Below, in pieces: positions 1 through 7,741 of a stretch of DNA of 64,000 bases. Position numbers and translations under genes: made by a program. The notes beneath the pieces were generated by a model. That model was given only the letters and a program-made list of their open reading frames with translations, was not told the DNA's origin and ran no database searches. Position 1 is the first letter of the stretch. Each line of letters opens with the position of its first letter. This stretch comes from B18-G4 sp032250805 (lineage in GTDB: Bacteria > Bacteroidota > Bacteroidia > Bacteroidales > B18-G4), in assembly GCA_032250805.1 (NCBI GenBank), contig JAVVEM010000015.1, positions 4,050 through 68,049 on the forward strand, given 5' to 3'.

Positions 1-2030
1 GCTTCGGTGTATTTCTGGCGATAATGTTGCGCTTTGTCCATGTTTCCATGATCGAGATAATATTGCGACAGAAAAGCAAATACCTCGGGGCGTGCATTTC
101 TTTTTGCTGCTTCCTCGTAGCTTTCTACCGCTTTGGCTGTATCGCCCCTGATAATATAATAATTTCCGAAACTAACATAAGGCAGGGCTTCCATAGGGTC
201 GAGCCGGATGATCTCCATATTCAAACGAATGGCTTCCTGCTCAAAGCCCTGACGGAAGCGAATATCGGCCAGGCGGGAGCGTGGATTGATGATTTCATCG
301 TTTGCCTCAATGCAGCGTTCATAATAATGTGCCGCCGAATCAATGTCGCCCACATATTCGTATGTGAGCCCAAGATTGAACAATGCCTTGCCATGATCGG
401 GTTCAAGTTCAATGGCTTTTTTAAAACTATTCACGGCAGAGCGCTTAAATTGAAGAGCCCTGGCGGTATCTCCACTGGCCATAAGATGCTCGGCAACGCG
501 TGGGTTGTTATAGATCATGCCCAGGTTGGTCCATGATGAGGTATGGCCGGGCCAGATATCCACAGCCCGTGAAAAATGATTAATGGCTTTTTCAATTTCA
601 GGCATCAGAAACTTGGCGACGTTTACCCGCTTTGAAAGTTCAACTTCAACTTTTCGCATGATGGTTGTTCCCATAAGATCATGGGCTTTAACCGAATTTT
701 CAAGATATTTCATGTCGGCCCTGTAAAGGGTCAAATCCGAATACCATTTCTGGTTGCGCTTATATGTCTTGTAGGAATAGGGCGCAAGGATGGCAGCAGA
801 TAATATGATAACGAAAAATATTTTTGCGGGGCTGTTTGTTTTCGATCGCGGATCGGCCTTAAAAAGCTTAAAAATAAACCATGCAAGCACCATCACAAAT
901 CCAAGCGAAGGGACAAACAAAAATCGTTCAGCAATAATGCCCGGAGCCGGTTGCACAATGTTGCTGAACATGGCAATGGTAAACAGGTAGAAAAATATGG
1001 CATAGGAAAGAATATGCTTCTCTTTGAACTTGATGATGGCGATATACAGGATGCCCAGATGGAAGAGTATGGAAAGGATCACCCGGATGTTGCCAAGGTT
1101 CACAAGGGGGATCATATCATAGCCGTAATAATACAGCAGGGGATGGGGGATGAGCAGGATCTTAAGGTAATATCCAAGACTGTACATGCCTGTACCGAGG
1201 ATATACCAGAGGCTGTCTTCAAAATACAGCGGGTTTTCGATCATCGAAAAGTCTCTTACTCGCTCGAGGAACCAGAAAGGGACCATCCCGCCCAGGATGA
1301 TCATAAGCACCAGCAGGCCGAAAATTTTGCCGATCTTCTTCCATGGCATATCGGTAAAAAAGTAGAGGGTAAGCGGAAAAACGAACCAAAATGAAAGGGC
1401 AGTGGGTTTCGCCAAAAAAGCCAGCACATAGGATATAAGCCCAATCACCAAAAGATATGTCCGGTTGCGGTCGGCATATTTTACAATAGTTTGCAGGGCA
1501 ATAAGCGAGAACAGCATGCTCAGGAGCTCATCCCTGTTTTTCAGGCTGGCCACCACCTCTGTATGCACCGGATGGGCAATAAACAGGAGTGTGATCACAA
1601 AAGGAAACCAGATGGAATAATTGCGCAACAGTCGCTGAAGTAATCTGTACATGACGAGAACAACAGCAAGGTAAAGAAGGATATTGATCATATGCCCCGC
1701 CCGGGGATTCATACCAAAAAGCGAGTATTCTAGTGCAAACAGGCTTCGAACCAGCGGCCGGTAGCCGTATGATTTTTCTATACCTTCGGCAGTGTTTTTA
1801 CTCGTATAGGTTGTCGTAAAAATATCGTCGATCGATTTAATGCCTTCTTTGACCAACTGTGCGCTCTGTCCCTGTATGATGTAATCATCAAGTGAATATT
1901 TGTTCTTCAGGGTGTTGCCATAAAGCAGAAAGGTAAAGATTACGATCACGAAAAGGAAAATTATCTTCGTGATTTTATACTCCTCTTTGCCCAGGGAGGG
2001 CTCAGCTTGCATTGCTTTGTTTTTGCCCAT
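1..2030 (-). CDS. TMTC-like membrane protein with C-terminal TPRs (partial)
   Basis: The reading frame starts at an ATG at 2030 (MGKNKAMQAEPSLGKEEYKI) and runs off the left edge, so about 676 residues are present and the C-terminus is missing. A first membrane helix (IIFLFVIVIFTFLLYGNT) is followed by a loop containing YSLDDYIIQGQ. Next comes HPVHTEVVASLKNRDELLS, typical of the TMTC/DUF1736 family of polytopic proteins with TPR tails. The 3' part inside the window encodes helical repeats such as RPEVFAFLSQYYLDHGNMDKAQHYRQ (split here: RPEVFAFLSQYY then LDHGNMDKAQHYRQ), which are TPR-like. Eukaryotic TMTCs are O-mannosyltransferases (GT105). Bacterial members are mostly untested, so glycosyl transfer to exported proteins is inference. 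Low-complexity spacer lies upstream. Confidence 0.75.
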   Translation of the reverse strand, partial: MGKNKAMQAEPSLGKEEYKITKIIFLFVIVIFTFLLYGNTLKNKYSLDDYIIQGQSAQLVKEGIKSIDDIFTTTYTSKNTAEGIEKSYGYRPLVRSLFALEYSLFGMNPRAGHMINILLYLAVVLVMYRLLQRLLRNYSIWFPFVITLLFIAHPVHTEVVASLKNRDELLSMLFSLIALQTIVKYADRNRTYLLVIGLISYVLAFLAKPTALSFWFVFPLTLYFFTDMPWKKIGKIFGLLVLMIILGGMVPFWFLERVRDFSMIENPLYFEDSLWYILGTGMYSLGYYLKILLIPHPLLYYYGYDMIPLVNLGNIRVILSILFHLGILYIAIIKFKEKHILSYAIFFYLFTIAMFSNIVQPAPGIIAERFLFVPSLGFVMVLAWFIFKLFKADPRSKTNSPAKIFFVIILSAAILAPYSYKTYKRNQKWYSDLTLYRADMKYLENSVKAHDLMGTTIMRKVEVELSKRVNVAKFLMPEIEKAINHFSRAVDIWPGHTSSWTNLGMIYNNPRVAEHLMASGDTARALQFKRSAVNSFKKAIELEPDHGKALFNLGLTYEYVGDIDSAAHYYERCIEANDEIINPRSRLADIRFRQGFEQEAIRLNMEIIRLDPMEALPYVSFGNYYIIRGDTAKAVESYEEAAKRNARPEVFAFLSQYYLDHGNMDKAQHYRQKYTE

Positions 2031-2177
2031 GATCAGATATCAGGTTTATATAGTGTAATTTTTACAAGTCTACAAAAATAATGATTCATCGCGATGGTTA
2101 AATGTAAAATTCAACTTTAGTTCAATTGTTATTCATGGATACTGGATACTGGATATTTACCCGCCGTAGCTTTTCGG

Positions 2178-2212
2178 CCTTCGCTAAAGATTTGGCTGAT
2201 GAGAAGCGAAGG
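2178..2212. repeat. 35-nt hairpin element, copy 1
   Basis: A perfect 8-bp stem (CCTTCGCT at 2178-2185 with AGCGAAGG at 2205-2212) encloses a 19-nt loop beginning AAAGATTTGG. A 35-nt copy with the same loop pattern lies at 54320-54354. There the fourth stem pair is G-C instead of T-A, a compensatory change, which suggests the folded form matters or that the element is a mobile palindrome. Confidence 0.6.
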
Positions 2213-2295
2213 CGGGCTGGATACTGGATCACTGTCGAAGCTGGCCGTTTCTGGTTACTGATCACTGGTTTCTGTTATTGGCGTGACTTGTTTTT

Positions 2296-2386
2296 TTACC
2301 ACGAAGTACGCCAAGTTCGCGCAAAGGCCACAAAGAAATTCTTTGCGATACTTTGTATAAACCTTTGTGCTCTTAGTGGTTAAGAA
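2296..2386. repeat. Intergenic inverted repeat of the accacgaag / cttagtggtt type
   Basis: The segment opens with accacgaagtacgcc and, after gcaaaggccacaaag, closes with cctttgtgctcttagtggtt. The ends are approximate inverted copies (ACCAC...CACAAAG against CTTTGTG...GTGGT). Sequences of this kind are recurrent intergenic repeats in environmental bacterial genomes. No open frame of gene-like quality crosses it. Whether it is mobile cannot be told from one copy. Confidence 0.5.
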
Positions 2387-2663
2387 AAAAATTAGACTTC
2401 CATATTCTTATCCTGTCTCGTTTTCCCGGGATTCTTTTTCCTTTTTCCTTTTTCCTTTTTCTTTGTTCAGCCTTCATCATTCTTCAATACTCAATACTCA
2501 ATACTGTATAGTGTAAAGTGAACATTCCTCTCCCCATCTCCCTTTCTCTCTCCTCTTATTACAACAATTTGTACACTGTACATTGTAAACTGTAAAGAAT
2601 AAACTTCCCCATTCTTATTCTTATTCCTTGTTCTTTATTCTCTATTCAAGGAGTTCCTCTGTT

Positions 2664-3464
2664 CTATATTCCAAGGGTTTTCCCGGCAAATCCCTCAATG
2701 GCTTTCAGCGTGGTCTTCCGGGCTTCGAGAAATCCCATATGCCCGACATTATCGAGTACGAGGATTTCGCCATTTGGCGGAAGGGCAGCCTGGGCAAGAG
2801 TTTTTTCAAAGGGTATGCGACTGTCTTTTTTTCCCAGGATGAAGAGGATGGGAAAACGTGCACTGGTAATCACATCGAGTTTGTCGGTGCGGTATTTCAT
2901 CCCTTCAAGGGCAGCGATGATGGCCTTGGGGGAGGTGTTCATGGCATCAATATGCATTTTTTTGATCTCCTGATCGAATTTCTCAACATTTTCAGGAGCA
3001 AAAAGATCAGGGAAGAAATTATATATAAATGTGCCGCGATCAGAACGCACCACATCAATCGCTCTGTTTCTGTTAACCTTAGCCTCTGGAGTATCGGCCA
3101 GGGCATGTGAATGGAAAAGCACCATACCCTTCAGCTTGCCGGGATATTTTTTTGCAAAGGCCAGGGCAACATACCCTCCCATAGAATGACCCACCATCAG
3201 GCATTTTCTGATGTCAAGCTCTTTCATGACCTTATTTACGGCTGTGGCCATTTGCTCCATCAGGTGAACCTGAGCCAGGCATTCGCTTTTTCCGAAACCG
3301 GGCAGGTCGATCGTAACAACCTGGTAGTTTTCAGATAACTTTTTTGAAAAATACGTCCACATGCCCATATTTTCAAGAAAACCATGCAGCAGCACGATGG
3401 TTTTTCCTTCACCACTGATACGATACCAGATCTTCTTCTTTTTATATAATATTTTACCGGTCAT
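2664..3464 (-). CDS. Alpha/beta hydrolase
   Basis: This is a 266-residue single-domain alpha/beta hydrolase, read from the ATG at 3464 (MTGKILYKKKKIWYRISGEG). That start lies 8 bp after the stop of the upstream small membrane gene. The frame is open to 3527, but that start would overlap the neighbour. The oxyanion segment LLHGFLENMGMW is followed by nucleophile elbow GHSMGG (Ser), acid GKKDSRIP (Asp) and NVGHMGF (His), so the triad is complete. There is no signal peptide, so it is probably cytosolic. The family includes esterases, haloperoxidase-like enzymes and menaquinone-pathway hydrolases. The substrate cannot be assigned from sequence. Confidence 0.88.
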   Translation of the reverse strand: MTGKILYKKKKIWYRISGEGKTIVLLHGFLENMGMWTYFSKKLSENYQVVTIDLPGFGKSECLAQVHLMEQMATAVNKVMKELDIRKCLMVGHSMGGYVALAFAKKYPGKLKGMVLFHSHALADTPEAKVNRNRAIDVVRSDRGTFIYNFFPDLFAPENVEKFDQEIKKMHIDAMNTSPKAIIAALEGMKYRTDKLDVITSARFPILFILGKKDSRIPFEKTLAQAALPPNGEILVLDNVGHMGFLEARKTTLKAIEGFAGKTLGI

Positions 3465-3472
3465 AGCATCTG

Positions 3473-3691
3473 TCAGTCTTGTTTTTCCTCCCCCTTGCGC
3501 ATTTTTCTTTGTTTGTATGATAACCAAATGTGCAGGGGAAGGTTGATCAGGGCAATCATCACGAAACCAGTGATAGCTGGGTATATGGCGTATTCTTTCG
3601 CAGCGAAATACAGTATTGCCGAGGCAATGATCAACACAATCGCAATGATGCGGATCAGGTTCATTATTCTGATTGCTCCTTTGGGATCCAT
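3473..3691 (-). CDS. Small membrane protein with two helices
   Basis: A 72-residue protein. After a short N-terminus it has two hydrophobic stretches (IIAIVLIIASAILYFA and PAITGFVMIALINLPLHIWL) and then a strongly basic, charged tail (KQRKMRKGEEKQD). The layout predicts an inner-membrane hairpin with both ends in the cytoplasm. It sits 8 bp upstream of the alpha/beta hydrolase and is probably co-transcribed with it. I do not recognise the family. The paired hydrophobic segments and tight spacing argue that it is real. Confidence 0.65.
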   Translation of the reverse strand: MDPKGAIRIMNLIRIIAIVLIIASAILYFAAKEYAIYPAITGFVMIALINLPLHIWLSYKQRKMRKGEEKQD

Positions 3692-3793
3692 AGCCTGAAA
3701 AATATATTTGTTATGAAATCAAATAACAGAAGACCAATACCATAACACTTCTGAAATTCCGATTTCTGATTTCTGATTTCTATTCTCTGATCT

Positions 3794-5182
3794 CTACTGT
3801 TTCATCATCGCCTCAACATCCGCTACTTTTTTCGGAATGGGCTTGCCCAGGATCCTGTTTCCATCTTCAGTTACCAGGATATCATCTTCTATCCTGACGC
3901 CACCGAAGTCCTTGTAGGTTTCTGCTTTGTCGTAGTTAATGAACTCAGTGAATTTCCCTTCTTTCTTCCACAGGTCGATGAGGGCAGGGATGAAATAACA
4001 TCCTGGTTCGTCGGTCAGCACAAAGCCGGGCTTCAGCTTTTTGCCGAAACGCAGGAAGGCCAGGCCGAACTGGTCGCTGCGCCTGATCGTGTCATCATAA
4101 CCAACATAATTTTCTCCCAGTCCTTCCATATCATGTACATCCAGTCCCATGGCATGACCGAGGCCGTGCGGGAAAAAGAGGGCGTGGGCACCCTGCCTGA
4201 CCGCTTCATTCACATCGCCTTTCATGATGCCGAGGTCTTTCAGCCCCTGAGCAATTGTTTTGGCAGCAAGCAGGTGCACATCTTTATACAATATGCCTGG
4301 TTTGATGGCCGCTATACTGTCGCAGTTGGCTTTTAACACGATCTCGTAGATCTCTTTCTGGCGGGTGTCGAATTTCCCTCCGACAGGCACCGTGCGGGTG
4401 ATGTCGCTGGCATAATGGAGCGCTGATTCCGATCCTGCGTCGGTTACCATCATGCGTCCTTTTTGCAGGGTATTGCCATGGTGATGGTTATGCAGGGTTT
4501 GCCCGTCGACGCTGAGGATGACGGGGAATGATACTGGTCCGCCATAAGAAAGAGAGATGCCTTCTATGGCACCGGCAATCTCCTGTTCAACAACACCTGG
4601 CATGGCCATTTTCATGGCTGTGGTATGCATGATGTAGGCCACATCGACAGCCTTCTCGATCTCTGCAATCTCTGCCTCGCTCTTGATCTCACGCATGGAA
4701 ACCACCGCCCTGATCAGTTCTTCAGAGATATAGTTCTTTATCTTACCATGGGGCAGACTAAAAATGTCTTCAAGCGCCAGCCAGCGGTCGCCGCGATAAG
4801 GAGGTAGGATATGCACTTTACGTCCCTTGCCGATAGCATCCTTTATGTATTCAGGCAATTTGTTGCCGGCAAGAATGTGTTCCGTGCCGCATTGTAATGC
4901 CTGGTCTTTCATCAGGGGCTGCTGTCCCATCCAGATAATGTCGTCTATGGTTACATCGTCGCCTACAAGAATATCTCTTCCTTCATCAACATCGATGATC
5001 CCGGAAAGGCCGTCGTGGTCGTGACCGAAATAATACAGAAAATCACTGTCCTGGCGGTAATGATAGGTATTGGCAGGGTAATTCATGGAGGCCTCGGCAT
5101 TGCCGGGCAAGAGCACAACACCTCCCGAAAGCAGATCCCTGAGCTGCTTCCTGCGTGATGCATAAACTTCTGGATTGAACAT
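3794..5182 (-). CDS. Xaa-Pro aminopeptidase (M24B), copy 1
   Basis: A 462-residue aminopeptidase P-type enzyme that removes N-terminal residues preceding proline. An AMP_N domain (about 1-130, with DSDFLYYFGHDHDG) precedes a pita-bread catalytic domain. The five expected dimetal ligands are present: Asp in VTDAGSE, Asp in SDITRT, His in FFPHGLGHAMGLDVHD, Glu in TDEPGCY and Glu in VRIEDD. No signal peptide is seen, so it is likely cytosolic. It has an insert between the His and Glu motifs (YDDTIRRSDQFGLAFLRFGK) that the second copy lacks. A paralogue lies just upstream on the same strand, separated by about 400 bp of repeats, so the two are probably transcribed separately. Confidence 0.9.
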   Translation of the reverse strand: MFNPEVYASRRKQLRDLLSGGVVLLPGNAEASMNYPANTYHYRQDSDFLYYFGHDHDGLSGIIDVDEGRDILVGDDVTIDDIIWMGQQPLMKDQALQCGTEHILAGNKLPEYIKDAIGKGRKVHILPPYRGDRWLALEDIFSLPHGKIKNYISEELIRAVVSMREIKSEAEIAEIEKAVDVAYIMHTTAMKMAMPGVVEQEIAGAIEGISLSYGGPVSFPVILSVDGQTLHNHHHGNTLQKGRMMVTDAGSESALHYASDITRTVPVGGKFDTRQKEIYEIVLKANCDSIAAIKPGILYKDVHLLAAKTIAQGLKDLGIMKGDVNEAVRQGAHALFFPHGLGHAMGLDVHDMEGLGENYVGYDDTIRRSDQFGLAFLRFGKKLKPGFVLTDEPGCYFIPALIDLWKKEGKFTEFINYDKAETYKDFGGVRIEDDILVTEDGNRILGKPIPKKVADVEAMMKQ

Positions 5183-5580
5183 AATTATTTGTGTTTAACG
5201 TTATTTTTATATGAAATAGCAAAGTTAATTAATTATATCGTACTACGTTTCAGGTACCAGGTATTACGACAGATGTAAGATTTTTGATTTGGGTATTCAA
5301 TATTCAATGGATACTGGATACTGGATTCTTGCTACTGGTTAAATTCAATTTTAGTTCCCTTTAGCTCACTTGTTTAGGCATTTGTTTATTCTTTTATTCG
5401 ATGATTCGTTTAGTCGTAAAACTTCTACGTTCCATGTTACTTGTTCATCATTCCCTGTTCGATATTCATATGTATTCGTGCAGTCGTGTGCTCGTGTGCT
5501 CGTGCAGTCGGAGATCCTTCCCCATTCTTATTCCCTGCCTGCCGGTTTACCCGCTGGAGGAGGGCAGGCAGGCTTGTTCT
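5183..5580. other. Repeat-rich intergenic spacer
   Basis: No gene is visible between the two aminopeptidase genes. The segment at about 5326-5372 (ttcttgctactggttaaatt, then caattttag, then ctttagctcac) recurs almost exactly at about 54970-55014. Words such as ggatactggat, cgtgtgctcgtg and ttctttattctctattca are shared with the 2.0-2.7 kb spacer. A strong inverted repeat lies at 5534-5572. Confidence 0.6.
5534..5572. repeat. Inverted repeat with 10-bp arms
   Basis: CCTGCCTGCC (5534-5543) and GGCAGGCAGG (5563-5572) are perfect inverse copies around a 19-nt loop. It lies just past the stop codon of the minus-strand aminopeptidase gene at 5581, so its transcript could fold here. No U-tract makes it a textbook terminator. 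A REP-like palindrome is the alternative. Confidence 0.5.
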
Positions 5581-6873
5581 TTATTCTCTATTCATCAGGG
5601 CCTCAATTTCCTCAACCTTTACCGGCACCTGTCCGGTCAGGTTCACGGGTGCATTATCCGTCACCAGGATGTCATCCTCTATTCTTATGCCGATCTTTTC
5701 TTCACGGATGTAGAGCCCGGGCTCGCAGGTGAGTACCATGCCGGCTTCGACAGGATCGTATTTCGATCCGACGTCGTGCACATCCAGCCCCAGGGGATGG
5801 GCAGTGCCATGCATGAAATATTTCATATATAGTGGCTTATTGGCGTCCTGGCTTTTAACATCTGCTTCGCTGAAAAGGCCCAGCCCGATCATCTCCTTTT
5901 CCATCATCTTATTCACCTCCTTGTTGAACTCATCGATGGTGATCCCCGGCCTCAGCAGCTGTATGGCCTTGTCGTGGACACGTAAAACGGCCTCATAGCA
6001 AGCTTTCTGCCTTGTTGTGAATTTGCCGTTTACCGGTATCGTCCGGGTGATGTCGGCGGCGTAATTGGCGTATTCGGCACCGAAATCCATGAGCAACAGC
6101 TCGCCGTCGCGGCATACCTGGTTGTTATCGATATAGTGGAGCACGCAACTGTTTTCGCCTGCGGCAACGATAGGACGATAGGCCGGACCGGTGGCCCTGT
6201 TCATCGCAAAGGCATATTCTATTTCAGCCTGTACCTCATATTCCATAGTTCCGGGGCGGACGGTCTTCAGTACCCTGTCGAAAGCCTTGCCGGTGATCTC
6301 ACCGGCCCTGCGGATCAATTCAACCTCTATAGGCTTTTTTATCTTCCTAAGCTCCAGCATAAGGGGAGCCGAGCGCTCATAATTATGTGCCGGGTATTCT
6401 TCCTTCAACTCCCTGGCAAACCTGAGGTCTTTGTAAGGTACCGGATTAGAATATTTAGGATATTCATTACTGTTAAGGTAAACATGCTTTGCCCATATTA
6501 TCAGCTCTTTTAGAGCAATATCAAAATCCCTGGTCCACTGTATCTTTTTGATCCCTGATATGGCTGTAGCTTTTTCTTTTGTCAGTTTCTGACCTTCCCA
6601 AATGGCGATCTTTTCATTCGTTTCCGTAACGAAAGCTACTTCACGCATACCTTCATCCGGATGACCAGGAGCAAGCACCAGGATCGTCTCTTCCTGGTCG
6701 AGCCCACTCAGATAAAAAAGGTCGGATTGCTGTCTGAAGGGAAAATTCTGATCGCCATTGCGTGGAAACACATCATTGGAATGGAAAATGGCGATGCTTC
6801 CGGGAGGGAGTAAGGTTGTAAACTGTTTTCTGTTTTCAGTGAAAAATGTGGGATCTATCGTGTTGTATCTCAT
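5581..6873 (-). CDS. Xaa-Pro aminopeptidase (M24B), copy 2
   Basis: A 430-residue M24B metallopeptidase read from ATG 6873 (MRYNTIDPTFFTENRKQF). The frame is open 24 bases further, but that N-terminus (MVLNKLNF) looks like leader sequence. The AMP_N domain includes FRQQSDLFYLSGLDQEE. The catalytic domain keeps all metal ligands: LLMDFGAEY, AADITRT, YFMHGTAHPLGLDVHD, LTCEPGLY and IRIEDD. No signal peptide. It resembles classical E. coli PepP more than its neighbour at 3794-5182 does, and the two are clearly diverged. It is divergent from sdhC. Confidence 0.9.
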   Translation of the reverse strand: MRYNTIDPTFFTENRKQFTTLLPPGSIAIFHSNDVFPRNGDQNFPFRQQSDLFYLSGLDQEETILVLAPGHPDEGMREVAFVTETNEKIAIWEGQKLTKEKATAISGIKKIQWTRDFDIALKELIIWAKHVYLNSNEYPKYSNPVPYKDLRFARELKEEYPAHNYERSAPLMLELRKIKKPIEVELIRRAGEITGKAFDRVLKTVRPGTMEYEVQAEIEYAFAMNRATGPAYRPIVAAGENSCVLHYIDNNQVCRDGELLLMDFGAEYANYAADITRTIPVNGKFTTRQKACYEAVLRVHDKAIQLLRPGITIDEFNKEVNKMMEKEMIGLGLFSEADVKSQDANKPLYMKYFMHGTAHPLGLDVHDVGSKYDPVEAGMVLTCEPGLYIREEKIGIRIEDDILVTDNAPVNLTGQVPVKVEEIEALMNRE

Positions 6874-7032
6874 AAAATTCAACTTATTTAAAACCAATAA
6901 AAATTACTGACTGGCAAGGCTTTTAGCGCCTTTAAACCGATTAAAATTTTAAATTTGTAAATCAATAAAATTACACTTATTTGGTGTATAAAGCGTAATC
7001 AACACCTGTTCTTTTTTGTAAAAACAACAATT

Positions 7033-7710
7033 ATGGCGAAGTTATTACATTACTCCTCCCTTACGAAGAAATACATCATGGCTTTCGCCGGTATATTTCT
7101 TGCCGTGTTCCTGATGGTACACCTGGGGATCAATATTTTTATTCTACCCATTGCCGAAAACCATGTTGAGATCTTCGAGGCAGCAGTGAATTTTATGACT
7201 TCCAACCCGGTCATTAAGGTGTTTGAGGTCGTGCTTTTTGGTGGTTTTATTATCCATATTCTCTATGGACTCATCCTGCAGATCCAGAACTGGTTGGCCA
7301 GGCCGGTAAGGTATAGGAAGGAAGGCTTTTCACATACTTCTTTCTTCAGTAAGTATATGATTCACACCGGAATCATCATCCTGATCTTCCTGGGACTTCA
7401 TTTTATCAACTTTTACTTTGTAAAGCTGGGTTTAACCAATGCTCCTGAAGGACCGATGGTGGTAAGCAGTGATCATGATTTTTATCATATGGCGATCAAC
7501 CTTTTCAGCAATACTACTTATGCAATTGTTTATATTGTTCTGATGATTATTCTGGGGTTCCACCTGAACCATGCCTTCCAGTCGGCCTTCCAGTCGCTGG
7601 GGCTCAGCCATAGCAAATACACGCCATTTATCAAGGGCGTTGGTACAGTTTATTCAATTGTCGTTCCGCTGGGATTTTTGTTGATCCCCGTGTATTTTCT
7701 GTTCAATTAA
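7033..7710 (+). CDS. sdhC: Succinate dehydrogenase/fumarate reductase cytochrome b subunit
   Basis: A 225-residue, five-helix membrane anchor of the b558 family found with Bacteroidota SdhAB/FrdAB. It binds haem b and exchanges electrons with menaquinone. Histidines at the expected helix positions are visible in MVHLGIN, IIHILYGL, GLHFINFYF and FHLNHAFQSAFQSLG. First gene of sdhCAB, 31 bp before sdhA. The order C-A-B with a single fused anchor subunit is typical of this phylum. The direction (succinate oxidation or fumarate reduction) cannot be decided from sequence. Confidence 0.93.
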   Translation: MAKLLHYSSLTKKYIMAFAGIFLAVFLMVHLGINIFILPIAENHVEIFEAAVNFMTSNPVIKVFEVVLFGGFIIHILYGLILQIQNWLARPVRYRKEGFSHTSFFSKYMIHTGIIILIFLGLHFINFYFVKLGLTNAPEGPMVVSSDHDFYHMAINLFSNTTYAIVYIVLMIILGFHLNHAFQSAFQSLGLSHSKYTPFIKGVGTVYSIVVPLGFLLIPVYFLFN

Positions 7711-7741
7711 TTCAACAATGCATCGAATAATTCCTTAAGAT

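Larger units (their letters stand above)
2031..2663. other. Repeat-rich intergenic spacer
   Basis: I see no credible gene in this 633-bp spacer. Open frames here have repeat-derived composition. It holds word-like repeats (ggatactggat several times, tcaatac three times in a row near 2485-2505), pyrimidine-rich runs near 2430-2465, and phrases such as cattcttattcc and ttctttattctctattca that recur near 5.5 kb. It also contains the two elements listed separately at 2178-2212 and 2296-2386. Confidence 0.6.

Noticed and set aside
24..1394. Plus-strand open frames opposite the first gene
   Set aside because: They are shadows. The minus-strand frame has membrane helices and TPRs across the same span.
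2126..2383. 85-residue frame in the first spacer
   Set aside because: It is made of repeat words and the hairpin element, with no coding features.
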